Of a stretch of DNA of 64,000 nucleotides, positions 31,128-41,016 are shown in pieces (within the stretch, counting starts at the first letter, position 1; every line of letters starts with the position of its first letter). The translations under genes were made by a program, and so were the position numbers. This stretch comes from Planctomycetes bacterium B3_Pla (GTDB lineage: Bacteria > Planctomycetota > Phycisphaerae > Sedimentisphaerales > Anaerobacaceae), in NCBI GenBank assembly GCA_005223045.1, contig NJBM01000020.1, positions 1 through 64,000 on the forward strand, in the 5' to 3' direction. Under the pieces are notes generated by a model. That model was not told the DNA's origin and ran no database searches. It saw only the letters and a list, made by a program, of their open reading frames with translations.

Positions 31128-32046
31128 AACCAGGAATCTCCACAAGAACTTCGGCAATCTGGCCGCCGTCGCCGACCTGAGTTTGACCATCGAGGAAGGT
31201 GATATATTCGGGTTCATCGGCCCCAACGGCGCCGGCAAAACCACTACCATGCGCATCCTTGTGACTTTGCTGGAGCCTACCGCCGGCAAAGCCTTTATCG
31301 ACGGGCTGGACGTGAGAAGGAACGGCAAGAAGGTCCGCAAATTAGTCGGGTATATGCCTGATTTCATGGGGGTCTATGACGATCTGAAAGTTTTCGAGTA
31401 CCTTGAATTCTTTGCCGCGGCTTTCGGCATCGAGCGCAAGAAGCGCAAATCCATCGTCGAAGGTGTGCTTGAACTGACCGACCTTCAGTCCAAGCAAAGC
31501 GCCGCCGTCGATAGTCTGTCACGGGGTATGCAGCAGCGTCTGGGCCTGGCGCGCGTGCTGATCCACGATCCCAAGGTGCTTATATTAGACGAGCCTGCCA
31601 GCGGACTTGACCCACGCGCCCGAATCGAAATAAGAGAGCTGCTGCGCGAGCTCAAGCGCATGGGAAAAACGATCATGATCTCCAGCCATATCCTCAGCGA
31701 ACTCGAGGAGATTTGCGATCACGTCGGTATTATCGAACACGGCAAGCTGGTTTTCAGCGGTACATTGGAGGAAATCCGCCCGCATCTGGGGATTCATAGC
31801 AAAGTCCGGGTGCAGGTCGCCAATAATCAGGATAAAGCCGTCGAGCTGCTCTCGGCATTGCCCCAGGTTCGTCAGGTCCAGGCGCTCGGCGACGAAATAG
31901 CCGTGACGTTCCACGATGACCAGAAAGCCGACGGAGTCATCGCCCGGACTTTGGTGAAGGCGAATCTGGACATTATCGCCATTCAGCCCGAGCAGCTCAA
32001 ACTTGACGATGCGTTCCTGCAGTTGACCAAGGGCATCGTCCACTGA
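31120..32046 (+). CDS. ABC transporter ATP-binding protein (ABC-2 exporter type)
   Basis: The 308-residue ATPase has Walker A GPNGAGKT at residues 34-41, signature LSRGMQQRLGLAR, Walker B VLILDEPASGLDP and the switch His (SSHILSELEEICDH). It is of the NatA/GldA/CcmA type that pairs with ABC-2 permeases. It is the only such ATPase in the window, yet six ABC-2 permeases follow directly. It is therefore the probable motor for all of them, assembled as alternative complexes. The start lies within the end of the previous gene, with an AGGAA site. Confidence 0.95.
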   Translation: MIETRNLHKNFGNLAAVADLSLTIEEGDIFGFIGPNGAGKTTTMRILVTLLEPTAGKAFIDGLDVRRNGKKVRKLVGYMPDFMGVYDDLKVFEYLEFFAAAFGIERKKRKSIVEGVLELTDLQSKQSAAVDSLSRGMQQRLGLARVLIHDPKVLILDEPASGLDPRARIEIRELLRELKRMGKTIMISSHILSELEEICDHVGIIEHGKLVFSGTLEEIRPHLGIHSKVRVQVANNQDKAVELLSALPQVRQVQALGDEIAVTFHDDQKADGVIARTLVKANLDIIAIQPEQLKLDDAFLQLTKGIVH

Positions 32047-32104
32047 TGCCGCGAGTTCAGGCTGGGCGGCTGCTACTTTAGACAACAAGCGAGAAAAGAG
32101 CCTC

Positions 32105-33808
32105 ATGACTACGGGACTAATAAGCATCGCATCAGACGTGTTCAATCCGATCCGGCTGATCGGTCCCATCTTCGATAAGGAGCTGCGTGTATCCAGCCGA
32201 AGACGGAGAAACTACCTGCTTCGCGTCGCTTATATCGCATTATTGAGCGTTTACATCTTACTTGCATGGTACTCTACTTTCGGTATCCGCAGTTCCGGCT
32301 CGGCTGTTTATAAAATTTCAAGATTGTCCGAGGTGGGAAAGGCCGTTATCACTGCCGTTATCTGGTTTCAATTCGTTGCCGCACAACTCATAGCTGTTGT
32401 TATGCTCAGCTCTTCTATCAGTGATGAAGTTCGCAGCGGGACACTGGGCGTACTCATGACAACGCCTATCAGCAGCTTCCAGATAGTGACCGGCAAGCTC
32501 CTTGGCAAGCTATTGCAGTTGATGTTACTGCTTGCGACAGGTTTGCCGCTATTGGCAATCATCCGCGTCTTTGGGGGTGTGCCGTGGGATTATGTAATTT
32601 CGAGTGTCTGTATTACTCTGACTGCCGCCGTCCTTGCGGGCGCCTTGAGTTTGTTGCTTTCAATGGTCTATCGCCGCGCCCACAACGTTATCATACTGAT
32701 TATCGTAGTATATCTGATTCTTTTTGCCGCCTTGCCCGGCATATTTATATGGGTCGCGGCCGAGGGATCACTTAGCCGGCAGGTGACATCTTCCATAATT
32801 GCTCTAACCAATCCCTTCTGGGCCTTGATGACATCCACACGTGCGATGTTGCTGCCTCAAGGCGGAACTGCCAAATTCCTCTTGTGGCCTGTGCACTGTT
32901 TAATCATGTTGGCTGTCACGACTTTTTTGATAACCATCTCCGTGTGGCGGGCGCGAAGAGCTGCTTTGCACGAAGCCTTGGGCCGGCCGACGAAGCTGTG
33001 GTTCAGGCGAGCATTAAAACTAAAAGGCAGTCGCAGCGTCGAGAATGCGCACTCCCGGGCTGAAGCCGGTTCTATTAAACCGGTCACCGGTTCGCCAATC
33101 GTCTGGAAAGAGATGCGCAAGGGCTTCATCGGGGGCAAGAAGCTGGGCGTAAGGACGTCTGCTCTGCTAATCGGGCTTTCCGTGCCGGTAGCTATTTCGC
33201 CCCTCTTTGTTCCACGTGGATTTATCTTCTTTCCGAACTTGCTTGTATTGGGCCTCTACCTGATTGTCATGATTCGCATGGCGGTGTTCTCTGCGGGCGG
33301 CATCACCCAGGAAAAAGAAACTCGAACCTGGCCCATACTGCTGGCGACCCCGCTGGAAGATAAAGAGATTGTTCGAGGCAAGGCAATTGCAGCGTTTCGC
33401 CGGAACCTCCCTCTGCTGTTACTATATTTTGCCCTGTCCTGCATCTTCTTCATTACCGTTCGTCCCGGCCGAAACATGCTTTCGCAAACCCTGGGTATGC
33501 TTGTTATGGCCGTTTCCGGCCTTGTATGCTCGGTACTGTTTGTGATTGGCAGCGGCTTGTATTTCGGTATGCGTTACAGGACCACCACCGCGGCGGTCGC
33601 GGCGACGGTCGGCTCATATCTAATGGTGAAGTTTTTTTTTGGCACAGTGCTTAGACTTTTTTCCAGTTTGTTCTTTGGGATGGCACTGGGTAGCAGGACG
33701 ATCTGGATGTACTATGCAACATCGGTAATTTACAGCTTCATTCTTGGTGGTGTCGGCGTGTCGCTTGGGCGGCGTGCGGTTTGGCGAGTAAGACGCGATA
33801 TTTTCTGA
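32105..33808 (+). CDS. ABC-2 permease, array copy 1
   Basis: The 567-residue membrane protein has two ABC-2-like halves. Half one begins with the interfacial motif GPIFDKELRVSSRRRRNYLL and contains SISDEVRSGTLGVLMTTPIS, then IRVFGGVPWDYVISS. Half two begins VTGSPIVWKEMRKG and contains ITQEKETRTWPILLATPLED. About 12 helices are expected. It is the shortest and most diverged copy in the second half and ends in RRAVWRVRRDIF. It follows the ATPase by 58 bp. Substrate unknown. Confidence 0.88.
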   Translation: MTTGLISIASDVFNPIRLIGPIFDKELRVSSRRRRNYLLRVAYIALLSVYILLAWYSTFGIRSSGSAVYKISRLSEVGKAVITAVIWFQFVAAQLIAVVMLSSSISDEVRSGTLGVLMTTPISSFQIVTGKLLGKLLQLMLLLATGLPLLAIIRVFGGVPWDYVISSVCITLTAAVLAGALSLLLSMVYRRAHNVIILIIVVYLILFAALPGIFIWVAAEGSLSRQVTSSIIALTNPFWALMTSTRAMLLPQGGTAKFLLWPVHCLIMLAVTTFLITISVWRARRAALHEALGRPTKLWFRRALKLKGSRSVENAHSRAEAGSIKPVTGSPIVWKEMRKGFIGGKKLGVRTSALLIGLSVPVAISPLFVPRGFIFFPNLLVLGLYLIVMIRMAVFSAGGITQEKETRTWPILLATPLEDKEIVRGKAIAAFRRNLPLLLLYFALSCIFFITVRPGRNMLSQTLGMLVMAVSGLVCSVLFVIGSGLYFGMRYRTTTAAVAATVGSYLMVKFFFGTVLRLFSSLFFGMALGSRTIWMYYATSVIYSFILGGVGVSLGRRAVWRVRRDIF

Positions 33809-33826
33809 TGGCTCTTTTGTGAAAAT

Positions 33827-35665
33827 ATGAAGGCAACTTTGGTACATTCTGTTTCGCGTTTCTTCAGCCCTTTCATGCTGACCGGACCGCTGTTCGATAA
33901 GGAGCTGCGCGTCTCCAGCCGAAGGCGAAGAAACTATGTACTTCGGTCTCTCTATGTAGTGCTCTTGACTATATTCGTTGCCGTCGTATGGCTCGGTGTG
34001 GTCGAGTCCGAGTATTCCCCGGCTTTCCAGAAATCCAGGATGGCCGTGGCCGGCAAGAGCATCATCAGCACCATAGTCACATTCCAGTTCATCGCCACCC
34101 AGATCATTGCCGTTATCATGCTCAGCACCTCGATTAGCGACGAAGTCCAGCACCGCACGTTGGGCCTGCTGATGACTACGCCCATCAGCAGCTTCCACAT
34201 CGTAATGGGAAAGCTCTTCAGCAAGCTGCTGCAGATAGTCCTGCTGTTAGCTATAAGTATGCCGCTGTTAGCTGTAGTTCGCGTCTTCGGCGGCGTGCCC
34301 TGGAGTTACCTGCTGTCGAGCTTGTGTATAACGTTCACCGCGGTGATTTTTGCAGGATCGTTCAGCTTGTTTTTTTCAATCAACAACCGGCGCGCCTACG
34401 TCGTCATCATCAAAGCCGTCTTTGCTCTCGGCTTTCTCTTTGCGTTTGTTCCCATAATTACCGGAGCACTCTTAAGCCCGCGCTGGCTTTTCGCATCCAG
34501 GCCTCCAAATGTTTCCTTTCCCCTGTTGACTTCCATCCTTCTCCACTTGAATCCTATTGGTGCAATGTCTGCCAATACCGCAATGATGGTCTCGCCTGCC
34601 GGAGCAGTGGCGTTGACCTCATTCCATTGGCCTTTGCATTGCGTGATGATGTTGGGCGCCTCGGCTTTGCTGATAGCTTTGTCTGTTAAGATCGTGCGTA
34701 AAGTGGCGCTGCGCCAGGCCACGGGACAGCTTGAGCTTATTCCCAAACAGCGGCGCACCCGAAGGTCAAAGAAACCATCTCCGGCGGGTATCCGGCCGCA
34801 GGAGCAGGCCGGCGTTATCAGACGAGTCCAAGGATCACCCGTGCTCTGGAAAGAGCTTCGAGCACCGATGATTAGCGGTGTTGACGGCAGAAACAGCATC
34901 ATCGGTCTTGTGATTACCATCCTTGCCCTGTTGCTGACCTACGGCGTGTGTGAACATACAAAGTGTCTGCATGAGGATTTTACTCATATTACATATACTG
35001 TGATGTTCGTGGTGATAGGCTCGATTTTTACCATGGTGCTTTCGGCCACCTGCATTACCTCCGAGAGGGAGTCGCGGGCCTGGCCGATCATGCTGGCGAC
35101 ATCCATGGACGACTGGCATATTCTTCTGGGAAAAGCCGTGGGGGTATTTCGCAGGTGTCTGCCTGTCTGGCTTCTTCTGGCCGGCCATATTGTGCTTTTC
35201 GTATGTATGAGATATATTCACCCGATCGCCCTGGTTCATGCGTTCATGCTCGTTGCCGGGCTTGTACCGTTTCTCACGGGCGCCGGTCTTTACTTTAGCG
35301 CGCGTTTCACTCGGACCACATCAGCCGTAGTCGCCGGCTTTACCCTGGCTCTGCTGCTCTGGGCTGTTACTCCGGCACTGTTGGGGCTGATGACGGCGTT
35401 TGAACACGGCGATTACGAAGAAGCCTTTGATGCGTACGTCTCGGCACACCCCGCGGCACAGGCCGGCATTATCATGAGCGGAGCCGGCGGCGAATGGAAC
35501 GCAAGAGCGAAACTCTCTCAGCTCGATTACGACTGGCCCAATGATGATTGGCATAAGGCGAGCACTACTACCGGCGTTTTGTCAGTCTATATGCTGATAT
35601 ACTTGTTCGCCGGCCTTGCCTTTGCCTGGCGTGCAAAATGCCGGTTCCGACGAAATATCTTCTGA
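33827..35665 (+). CDS. ABC-2 permease, array copy 2
   Basis: The 612-residue paralogue starts 18 bp after copy 1. Motifs are GPLFDKELRVSSRRRRNYVL, SISDEVQHRTLGLLMTTPIS, VRVFGGVPWSYLLSS, VQGSPVLWKELRAP and ITSERESRAWPIMLATSMDD. It ends AWRAKCRFRRNIF. The stretch between the helices of half two carries a long polar insert (HGDYEEAFDAYVSAHPAAQ and on) that differs in every copy. It may be a substrate- or partner-facing loop. Confidence 0.88.
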   Translation: MKATLVHSVSRFFSPFMLTGPLFDKELRVSSRRRRNYVLRSLYVVLLTIFVAVVWLGVVESEYSPAFQKSRMAVAGKSIISTIVTFQFIATQIIAVIMLSTSISDEVQHRTLGLLMTTPISSFHIVMGKLFSKLLQIVLLLAISMPLLAVVRVFGGVPWSYLLSSLCITFTAVIFAGSFSLFFSINNRRAYVVIIKAVFALGFLFAFVPIITGALLSPRWLFASRPPNVSFPLLTSILLHLNPIGAMSANTAMMVSPAGAVALTSFHWPLHCVMMLGASALLIALSVKIVRKVALRQATGQLELIPKQRRTRRSKKPSPAGIRPQEQAGVIRRVQGSPVLWKELRAPMISGVDGRNSIIGLVITILALLLTYGVCEHTKCLHEDFTHITYTVMFVVIGSIFTMVLSATCITSERESRAWPIMLATSMDDWHILLGKAVGVFRRCLPVWLLLAGHIVLFVCMRYIHPIALVHAFMLVAGLVPFLTGAGLYFSARFTRTTSAVVAGFTLALLLWAVTPALLGLMTAFEHGDYEEAFDAYVSAHPAAQAGIIMSGAGGEWNARAKLSQLDYDWPNDDWHKASTTTGVLSVYMLIYLFAGLAFAWRAKCRFRRNIF

Positions 35666-35682
35666 ATGTTCCTGACGTGACG

Positions 35683-37428
35683 ATGGCTTTTCGCTTGAAT
35701 GATTCTGTTGTGCAGTTCGCGAGCCTCTCATGGCTGACCGGGCCGATTTTCGACAAGGAGCTTCGCGTATCCAGCCGGCGACGCAGGAACTATGTCCTTC
35801 GCTTTGCTTATCTGGCTCTGCTGACGGTCTTTCTGGTTGTCGTGTGGCTCGAAGAGACCCAAAATATCAGCGTCTCCGGTATATACTCGGCCTCCCGGAT
35901 GGCCCGGGCCGGCAAGACAATAATCATGACCATCGTCTGGTTTCAGTTTTGCGTCACTCAGTTCCTCGCGGTAATCATGCTCAGCACGTCCATCAACGAC
36001 GAAATCTACAACCGCACCCTCGGCGTGCTGATGACCACGCCAATCACCAGCTTTCAGATTGTCATGGGAAAGCTCTCCAGCAAGCTGTTGCAGTTGATTC
36101 TGCTTCTGGCGATAAGTCTGCCGCTGCTGGCGATTGTCCGGGTCTTCGGCGGCGTACCCTGGGTTTACGTCATTTCCAGCCTGTGCATAACTCTCACGAC
36201 AGTAATTTTTGCCGGTTCGGTGAGCCTGTTCTTCTCCATCTTCAGCCGGAGGGCCTACATCGTCATCATCCTGACAGTTTTGGCCCTGGGCATCTTGTTT
36301 GGGCTGTTCTGCTTTCTCCCAACGAGAATATTTGGCTTCTATGGACGGGGCAGACAATTGAGCGCTCCAGTCGCTGCGTCGTCTCTTCTGAATCCGTACA
36401 TGTTGCTGGCTGTGAATACCGACACAATGCTTAATCCAAAGTTGACCGGCGCAGTGAGTTTCTTATGGCCCGTTCATTGCGGCGTAATGCTGGCCGCCTC
36501 GGCCGCCGTTCTGTTCGCGTGTGTCCGCCTGGTCCGCAAGATCGCCCTCGCCCAGACCATCGGCGGCGCCGGCGTCTTTGCCCGGTTGTGGCGCGCAATG
36601 CCCACCAAATCTGTCAAAAAGATTGCCGAGGCGAGATCCGCCGGGCGTATCAGGCGCGTTACGGGGCCTCCGGTTATGTGGAAAGAACTGATATCGCGGA
36701 GGTCCAGCCGAGAGAAGATTTTTGTCATGACAATCATCGGCACAGAACTGGTAATGATTGCAGCGATGTATCTCTTTCCCTACATAGCGAGCGCAACCAG
36801 CATGGAAGAGGCCCACGCGGCATACATTGGGATCTTCATGGGGCTTGGGGCGCTATCGGTTACCGTTTTTTCGGCGACCTGCATCGCCTCGGAAAAAGAG
36901 GCCCGGTCCTGGCCGCTGCTGTTGACCACAACTGTGAGCGACTGGGAAATAATATTCGGCAAGTTAGTTGGCGTAATGAGACGCAGTCTCCCCGTTTGGG
37001 TGATGCTGATGGTCTATCTTATCCCTTTCTGGTCTATACTCGCTTTTGGCGTGCTCGACGTCGCCGTACTTGTGATCGGGACGACTGTACTGCTCTGCGG
37101 CACAGGTTTTTACGTTAGTTCGCGTCTGAGACGAACCAGCGCTGCGGTTGCAGCAAACTTTGTCCTGGCAGCCTCAGTCTGGGGCATTCTGCATCTGTCG
37201 TTGGCCTCTCTTGAGCTGCCATTTCGGCCCTCTTATAGACGAACGCTGTTAGATTGTTTCTGGGATACTATTCCATACGTTCAGGCGATGGAAACAGTCT
37301 GGTCGCGCAGACATTACAGCTCCTCCGACACAACGCCCTATGTGTTGGGTTATATCCTTCTTGGGCTTCTTTTTGCTTGGCGGGCCAAGTGCCGATTTCG
37401 ACGCGATGTTTTTCACCATGTGCTTTAG
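35683..37428 (+). CDS. ABC-2 permease, array copy 3
   Basis: The 581-residue paralogue begins 17 bp after copy 2. The frame is open from 35638, inside copy 2, but ATG 35683 matches the paralogues' starts; no strong ribosome-binding site is visible, so coupling is likely. Motifs are GPIFDKELRVSSRRRRNYVL, SINDEIYNRTLGVLMTTPIT, VRVFGGVPWVYVISS, VTGPPVMWKELISR and IASEKEARSWPLLLTTTVSD. It ends AWRAKCRFRRDVF with a short extra tail. Confidence 0.87.
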   Translation: MAFRLNDSVVQFASLSWLTGPIFDKELRVSSRRRRNYVLRFAYLALLTVFLVVVWLEETQNISVSGIYSASRMARAGKTIIMTIVWFQFCVTQFLAVIMLSTSINDEIYNRTLGVLMTTPITSFQIVMGKLSSKLLQLILLLAISLPLLAIVRVFGGVPWVYVISSLCITLTTVIFAGSVSLFFSIFSRRAYIVIILTVLALGILFGLFCFLPTRIFGFYGRGRQLSAPVAASSLLNPYMLLAVNTDTMLNPKLTGAVSFLWPVHCGVMLAASAAVLFACVRLVRKIALAQTIGGAGVFARLWRAMPTKSVKKIAEARSAGRIRRVTGPPVMWKELISRRSSREKIFVMTIIGTELVMIAAMYLFPYIASATSMEEAHAAYIGIFMGLGALSVTVFSATCIASEKEARSWPLLLTTTVSDWEIIFGKLVGVMRRSLPVWVMLMVYLIPFWSILAFGVLDVAVLVIGTTVLLCGTGFYVSSRLRRTSAAVAANFVLAASVWGILHLSLASLELPFRPSYRRTLLDCFWDTIPYVQAMETVWSRRHYSSSDTTPYVLGYILLGLLFAWRAKCRFRRDVFHHVL

Positions 37429-37434
37429 ATACTT

Positions 37435-39183
37435 ATGATTTCTACAGTGTTAGATTTTTTCGGGCGTCTCCTGGGCCTGTTCCGGCTGGCCGGGCCAATC
37501 TTCGAGAAGGAATTGCGCGTATCAAGCCGCAGAAAGAGAAATTACTTTCTGCGTTTCGCTTATGTGATTCTGTTGACGGCTTTTGTTGCTTATGCCTGGA
37601 TTTTCACAACCGCCCTCGGCCGTTCCGGATCGCCGAGTTTTCAAGTCTCGCGCATGCCGGAAGTCGCCAAGCACATCGTCACCACCGTCGTTTGGTTTCA
37701 ATTCGTCACTGCTCAGCTTATCGCCGTTGTCATGCTGAGTTCCGCGATCAGCGATGAAATACAGCAGCGAACGCTCGGCGTGCTTATGACCACGCCTATC
37801 AGCAGCTTTCAAATAGTCGCCGGAAAGCTTTTTAGCAAGCTGTTGCAGTTAGTTCTGCTGCTGGCGATAAGCATGCCGCTTCTGGCGATTGTCCGCGTCT
37901 TCGGCGGCGTGCCCTGGGATTATGTCGTGCTGAGTCTCTGCGTCACTTTCACCGCGGCGATTTTTACAGGGTCCGTCAGCCTGCTTTTCTCCACTTACAA
38001 CCGCAAGACGCACGCGGTCATAGTGCGTGCTTCTTCCGTCTGTTTTCTCTTCTACATAGGGCCGTCGCTGATCGTGGGGCTGCTGGAGTTCGCGTATGAC
38101 GTTCGTATAGTCTCCGGCAGCACACTTTCTTATATCAACCCGTTCATCATTATGGGTGTCGCCACTGCCAACATGCTTTCTTCTTCGGCCGCAGGTCTTG
38201 CTCAGTCCTGGTCCCTGCACTGCGCAATCATGGCCGGCATCTCGATTTTACTGCTGGCCCTAACAACGATGTGTGTGCGAAGGGTGGGCCTGCGTCAGGC
38301 AACCGGCCAGGCCGGCATCTTCTCCTCCCGCAAAGAGCGCCGGGCCGCCAATGCCCGGCGCAGAGCAAAGCCCGGTCCGGCAGCAATCTCCGGGCGGATC
38401 AGGAGTGTAAAAGGCCCGCCGATTGTCTGGAAAGAGATGAGAACCATGTCAGTCAGAGTCGGCCGCTTCATGCCCATCCTCAGCGCTGTTTTGGTCGTCC
38501 TCGCCCTGGCCGCCGCTTATGGGTGTTTCGCATATATGGACTACCTGGCCAACAAAGGGGTGCAAACAGGCTTTATTTTGGTTTACTTCTTTTTTGCTTT
38601 GCTTCGGACAGCAACGTCTGCCGCCACGAGCATAACCTCCGAGAAGGAGGCCCGCACATGGCCTACGCTGCTGATCACGACGCTGACCGAAAGGCAAATT
38701 GCCGTCGGCAAAATCCTTGGTTCCTGCCTGGCGGGCTGGCCCTTCTGGCTCCTGCTGACGGCACACGTGGTAGTGTTCGGCTTTGCGCGCTGCATACCTG
38801 CTGCCGCCGTTTTGCCTTTAGCCGCATTGATCGTGAGCAGCGCGATTCTTGTCTCTTCCGTCGGCGTCTTTTTCAGCTCCTGCTTCAAACGAAGCTCGAC
38901 GTCCGCATTTGTGAACTTGATCCTGTTTCTTTGGTTTGCCCTGCCGATCTGCCAGCCCTTACCGGCAAGTCCGCTCTTAGCGGCGGTGATTATCTTAGCC
39001 GTCACGGGCGGCTGGCAGGGAATCTCAGATGTTCCGTTCCGAGCGGCCTCCGGATGGGGGGCCTGGCTCGGGACGTTCCTGATTTCGGGGCTTGCATTGA
39101 TAGTTCTTGTGGCAATATACTTGTCACTGGCTTTTGCCGCTTATGCAATTGCAGTTACTAATATACGCCGTCGGTCCTTTTGA
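37435..39183 (+). CDS. ABC-2 permease, array copy 4
   Basis: The 582-residue paralogue starts 6 bp after copy 3. Motifs are GPIFEKELRVSSRRKRNYFL (a DKEL to EKEL change), AISDEIQQRTLGVLMTTPIS, VRVFGGVPWDYVVLS, VKGPPIVWKEMRTM and ITSEKEARTWPTLLITTLTE. Its last helix ends TNIRRRSF and lacks the AWRAK word of the other later copies. It is one of the two most divergent members. Confidence 0.87.
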   Translation: MISTVLDFFGRLLGLFRLAGPIFEKELRVSSRRKRNYFLRFAYVILLTAFVAYAWIFTTALGRSGSPSFQVSRMPEVAKHIVTTVVWFQFVTAQLIAVVMLSSAISDEIQQRTLGVLMTTPISSFQIVAGKLFSKLLQLVLLLAISMPLLAIVRVFGGVPWDYVVLSLCVTFTAAIFTGSVSLLFSTYNRKTHAVIVRASSVCFLFYIGPSLIVGLLEFAYDVRIVSGSTLSYINPFIIMGVATANMLSSSAAGLAQSWSLHCAIMAGISILLLALTTMCVRRVGLRQATGQAGIFSSRKERRAANARRRAKPGPAAISGRIRSVKGPPIVWKEMRTMSVRVGRFMPILSAVLVVLALAAAYGCFAYMDYLANKGVQTGFILVYFFFALLRTATSAATSITSEKEARTWPTLLITTLTERQIAVGKILGSCLAGWPFWLLLTAHVVVFGFARCIPAAAVLPLAALIVSSAILVSSVGVFFSSCFKRSSTSAFVNLILFLWFALPICQPLPASPLLAAVIILAVTGGWQGISDVPFRAASGWGAWLGTFLISGLALIVLVAIYLSLAFAAYAIAVTNIRRRSF

Positions 39184-39201
39184 CCGGCATCGAAATTGCT
39201 C

Positions 39202-40998
39202 ATGACTACTGTTTTGTCAAATTTTTTTGGCCGTCTTCCCGGCCTGTCCTGGCTGACCGGGCCGATTTTCGATAAGGAGCTTCGCGTCTCCAGCCGCCGA
39301 CGCAGAAACTACGTTCTTCGCTTCGCGTACTTGGCTTTCCTGACCACTTTCCTTGTTATGATTTGGATCGAAGTGATGGATCATGGCGGTTCTGCGTCAT
39401 ATCGAATCTCCCGAATGGACAAAGCCGGGAAAGGCATAATTGCATACGTCGTGTGGTTCCAGTTTTGCGCTACTCAAATCGTAGCTGTGATCATGCTCAG
39501 TAATTCTATCAGCGATGAAATCTACCACCGCACCCTCGGCTTGCTGATGACCACGCCGATCAGCAGCTTTCAGATCGTCATGGGAAAACTCTTCAGCAAG
39601 CTGCTTCAGTTGACTCTGCTGCTGGCGATCAGTCTGCCCGTGTTGGCCATAGTCCGCGTCCTCGGCGGGGTTCCATGGGACTACGTAGTCTCCAGTCTTT
39701 GTATTACTCTGACGACCATCCTTTTTGTCGGCTCGCTCAGTCTGTTCTTCTCCATCTTTACGCGAAGTGCATACGTGGCTATCATTGTAAGCTGTCTGAC
39801 GCTCGGAGTGCTCTTCGCCTTGCTGCCGCTCGGCCTTTATGCTCTCTGGGACGTCACGAACTCAACCATATCGGAAACGAGCATCCTGTCCGCGATTTTT
39901 CTGCCGAATCCCTACTGCAATCTGTTCTTCAGCACCATAATGATGGTAGAACCGCGTGCGGCCGCACCGGTGCCCATTCCCTCCTGGCCCTTGCACTGCG
40001 GGATAATGTTGGCCGCCTCGGCGGTCGTTTTGTCTGTCTCTGTGATTAGCGTGCGCAAAGTGGCGCTGGGCCAGGCCGCCGGTCAGCTTGGTGTTTCTTT
40101 TCGCAAACGCCGCTCCGGCAAGAATGCGACGCAGGCTCCGGCAGGCAGGCAGAACTTCACAGCGACAACCAGACGCGTCACAGGCCCTCCCGTTCTATGG
40201 AAAGAGCTAAGATTCCCAATTTTAGGACGGCGAAAAGTCGCTGCTTTGATAGCTATCGCTGTTACCCTGATACTCTTGCTCGTAACATACCTCCTGTGCG
40301 CCGATGAGAACGCATTGGATGATGAAGGAACTCACATGATATATGCGACGATTTTTTTGGGGATTGGGATACTTTACACACTCGTCCTTCCCGCCACGTG
40401 CATCTCTTCCGAAAAGGAATCTCGCTCCTGGCCGATATTACTGACAACAATTCTGGATGACAGAGAAATTCTGTTCGGCAAATTTGTTGGTGTCCTCCGG
40501 CGCTGTTTTCCCGCCTGGCTTTTCTTGATAGGCCATATCGTCTTATTTAGTCTGGTAGGATTCATCCATCCGATTGCCATAATCATGACCGCGATTCTGG
40601 TAATGTGGATTACAGTTTTTCTTGCCGGCACGGGCATCTATTTCAGCTCCTGCTTCAAACGCACCACCACGGCGGTGATAATGAATTTCGCTTTGGCCGG
40701 GTTAATCTGGGTCATCGCGCCGATTATGCTGGGTATAATCGGGCTAATAAAACGCGGGTCCGACCTTGGCGAGGTTTATATCTTAGCCAATCCTATGGTG
40801 CATATCATAGTAATCATGTTAGGCACGGTTGGTGAAGCTCACCATGGACTTCAGCAACTGAGTTTCGATTGGCCTTACGGCAACGAAGGCTTTGGCTTTA
40901 CGATGCGTGTTCTTCTGGTCACTATGGCGATACACGTGCTGGTCGGTGCGCTCTTCGCCTGGCGCGCCAAGCGCCGGTTCCGACGAAATATTTTTTGA
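39202..40998 (+). CDS. ABC-2 permease, array copy 5
   Basis: The 598-residue paralogue starts 18 bp after copy 4. Motifs are GPIFDKELRVSSRRRRNYVL, IWIEVMDHGGSASYRISRM, SISDEIYHRTLGLLMTTPIS, VTGPPVLWKELRFP and ISSEKESRSWPILLTTILDD, ending AWRAKRRFRRNIF. With copy 6 it forms the closest pair in the array, down to the start (MTTVLSNFFG against MTTALWNFFG) and the IWIEVMDHGGS loop. This indicates a recent duplication or gene conversion. Confidence 0.88.
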   Translation: MTTVLSNFFGRLPGLSWLTGPIFDKELRVSSRRRRNYVLRFAYLAFLTTFLVMIWIEVMDHGGSASYRISRMDKAGKGIIAYVVWFQFCATQIVAVIMLSNSISDEIYHRTLGLLMTTPISSFQIVMGKLFSKLLQLTLLLAISLPVLAIVRVLGGVPWDYVVSSLCITLTTILFVGSLSLFFSIFTRSAYVAIIVSCLTLGVLFALLPLGLYALWDVTNSTISETSILSAIFLPNPYCNLFFSTIMMVEPRAAAPVPIPSWPLHCGIMLAASAVVLSVSVISVRKVALGQAAGQLGVSFRKRRSGKNATQAPAGRQNFTATTRRVTGPPVLWKELRFPILGRRKVAALIAIAVTLILLLVTYLLCADENALDDEGTHMIYATIFLGIGILYTLVLPATCISSEKESRSWPILLTTILDDREILFGKFVGVLRRCFPAWLFLIGHIVLFSLVGFIHPIAIIMTAILVMWITVFLAGTGIYFSSCFKRTTTAVIMNFALAGLIWVIAPIMLGIIGLIKRGSDLGEVYILANPMVHIIVIMLGTVGEAHHGLQQLSFDWPYGNEGFGFTMRVLLVTMAIHVLVGALFAWRAKRRFRRNIF

Positions 40999-41016
40999 GA
41001 AGTGTTCCAAATGCTC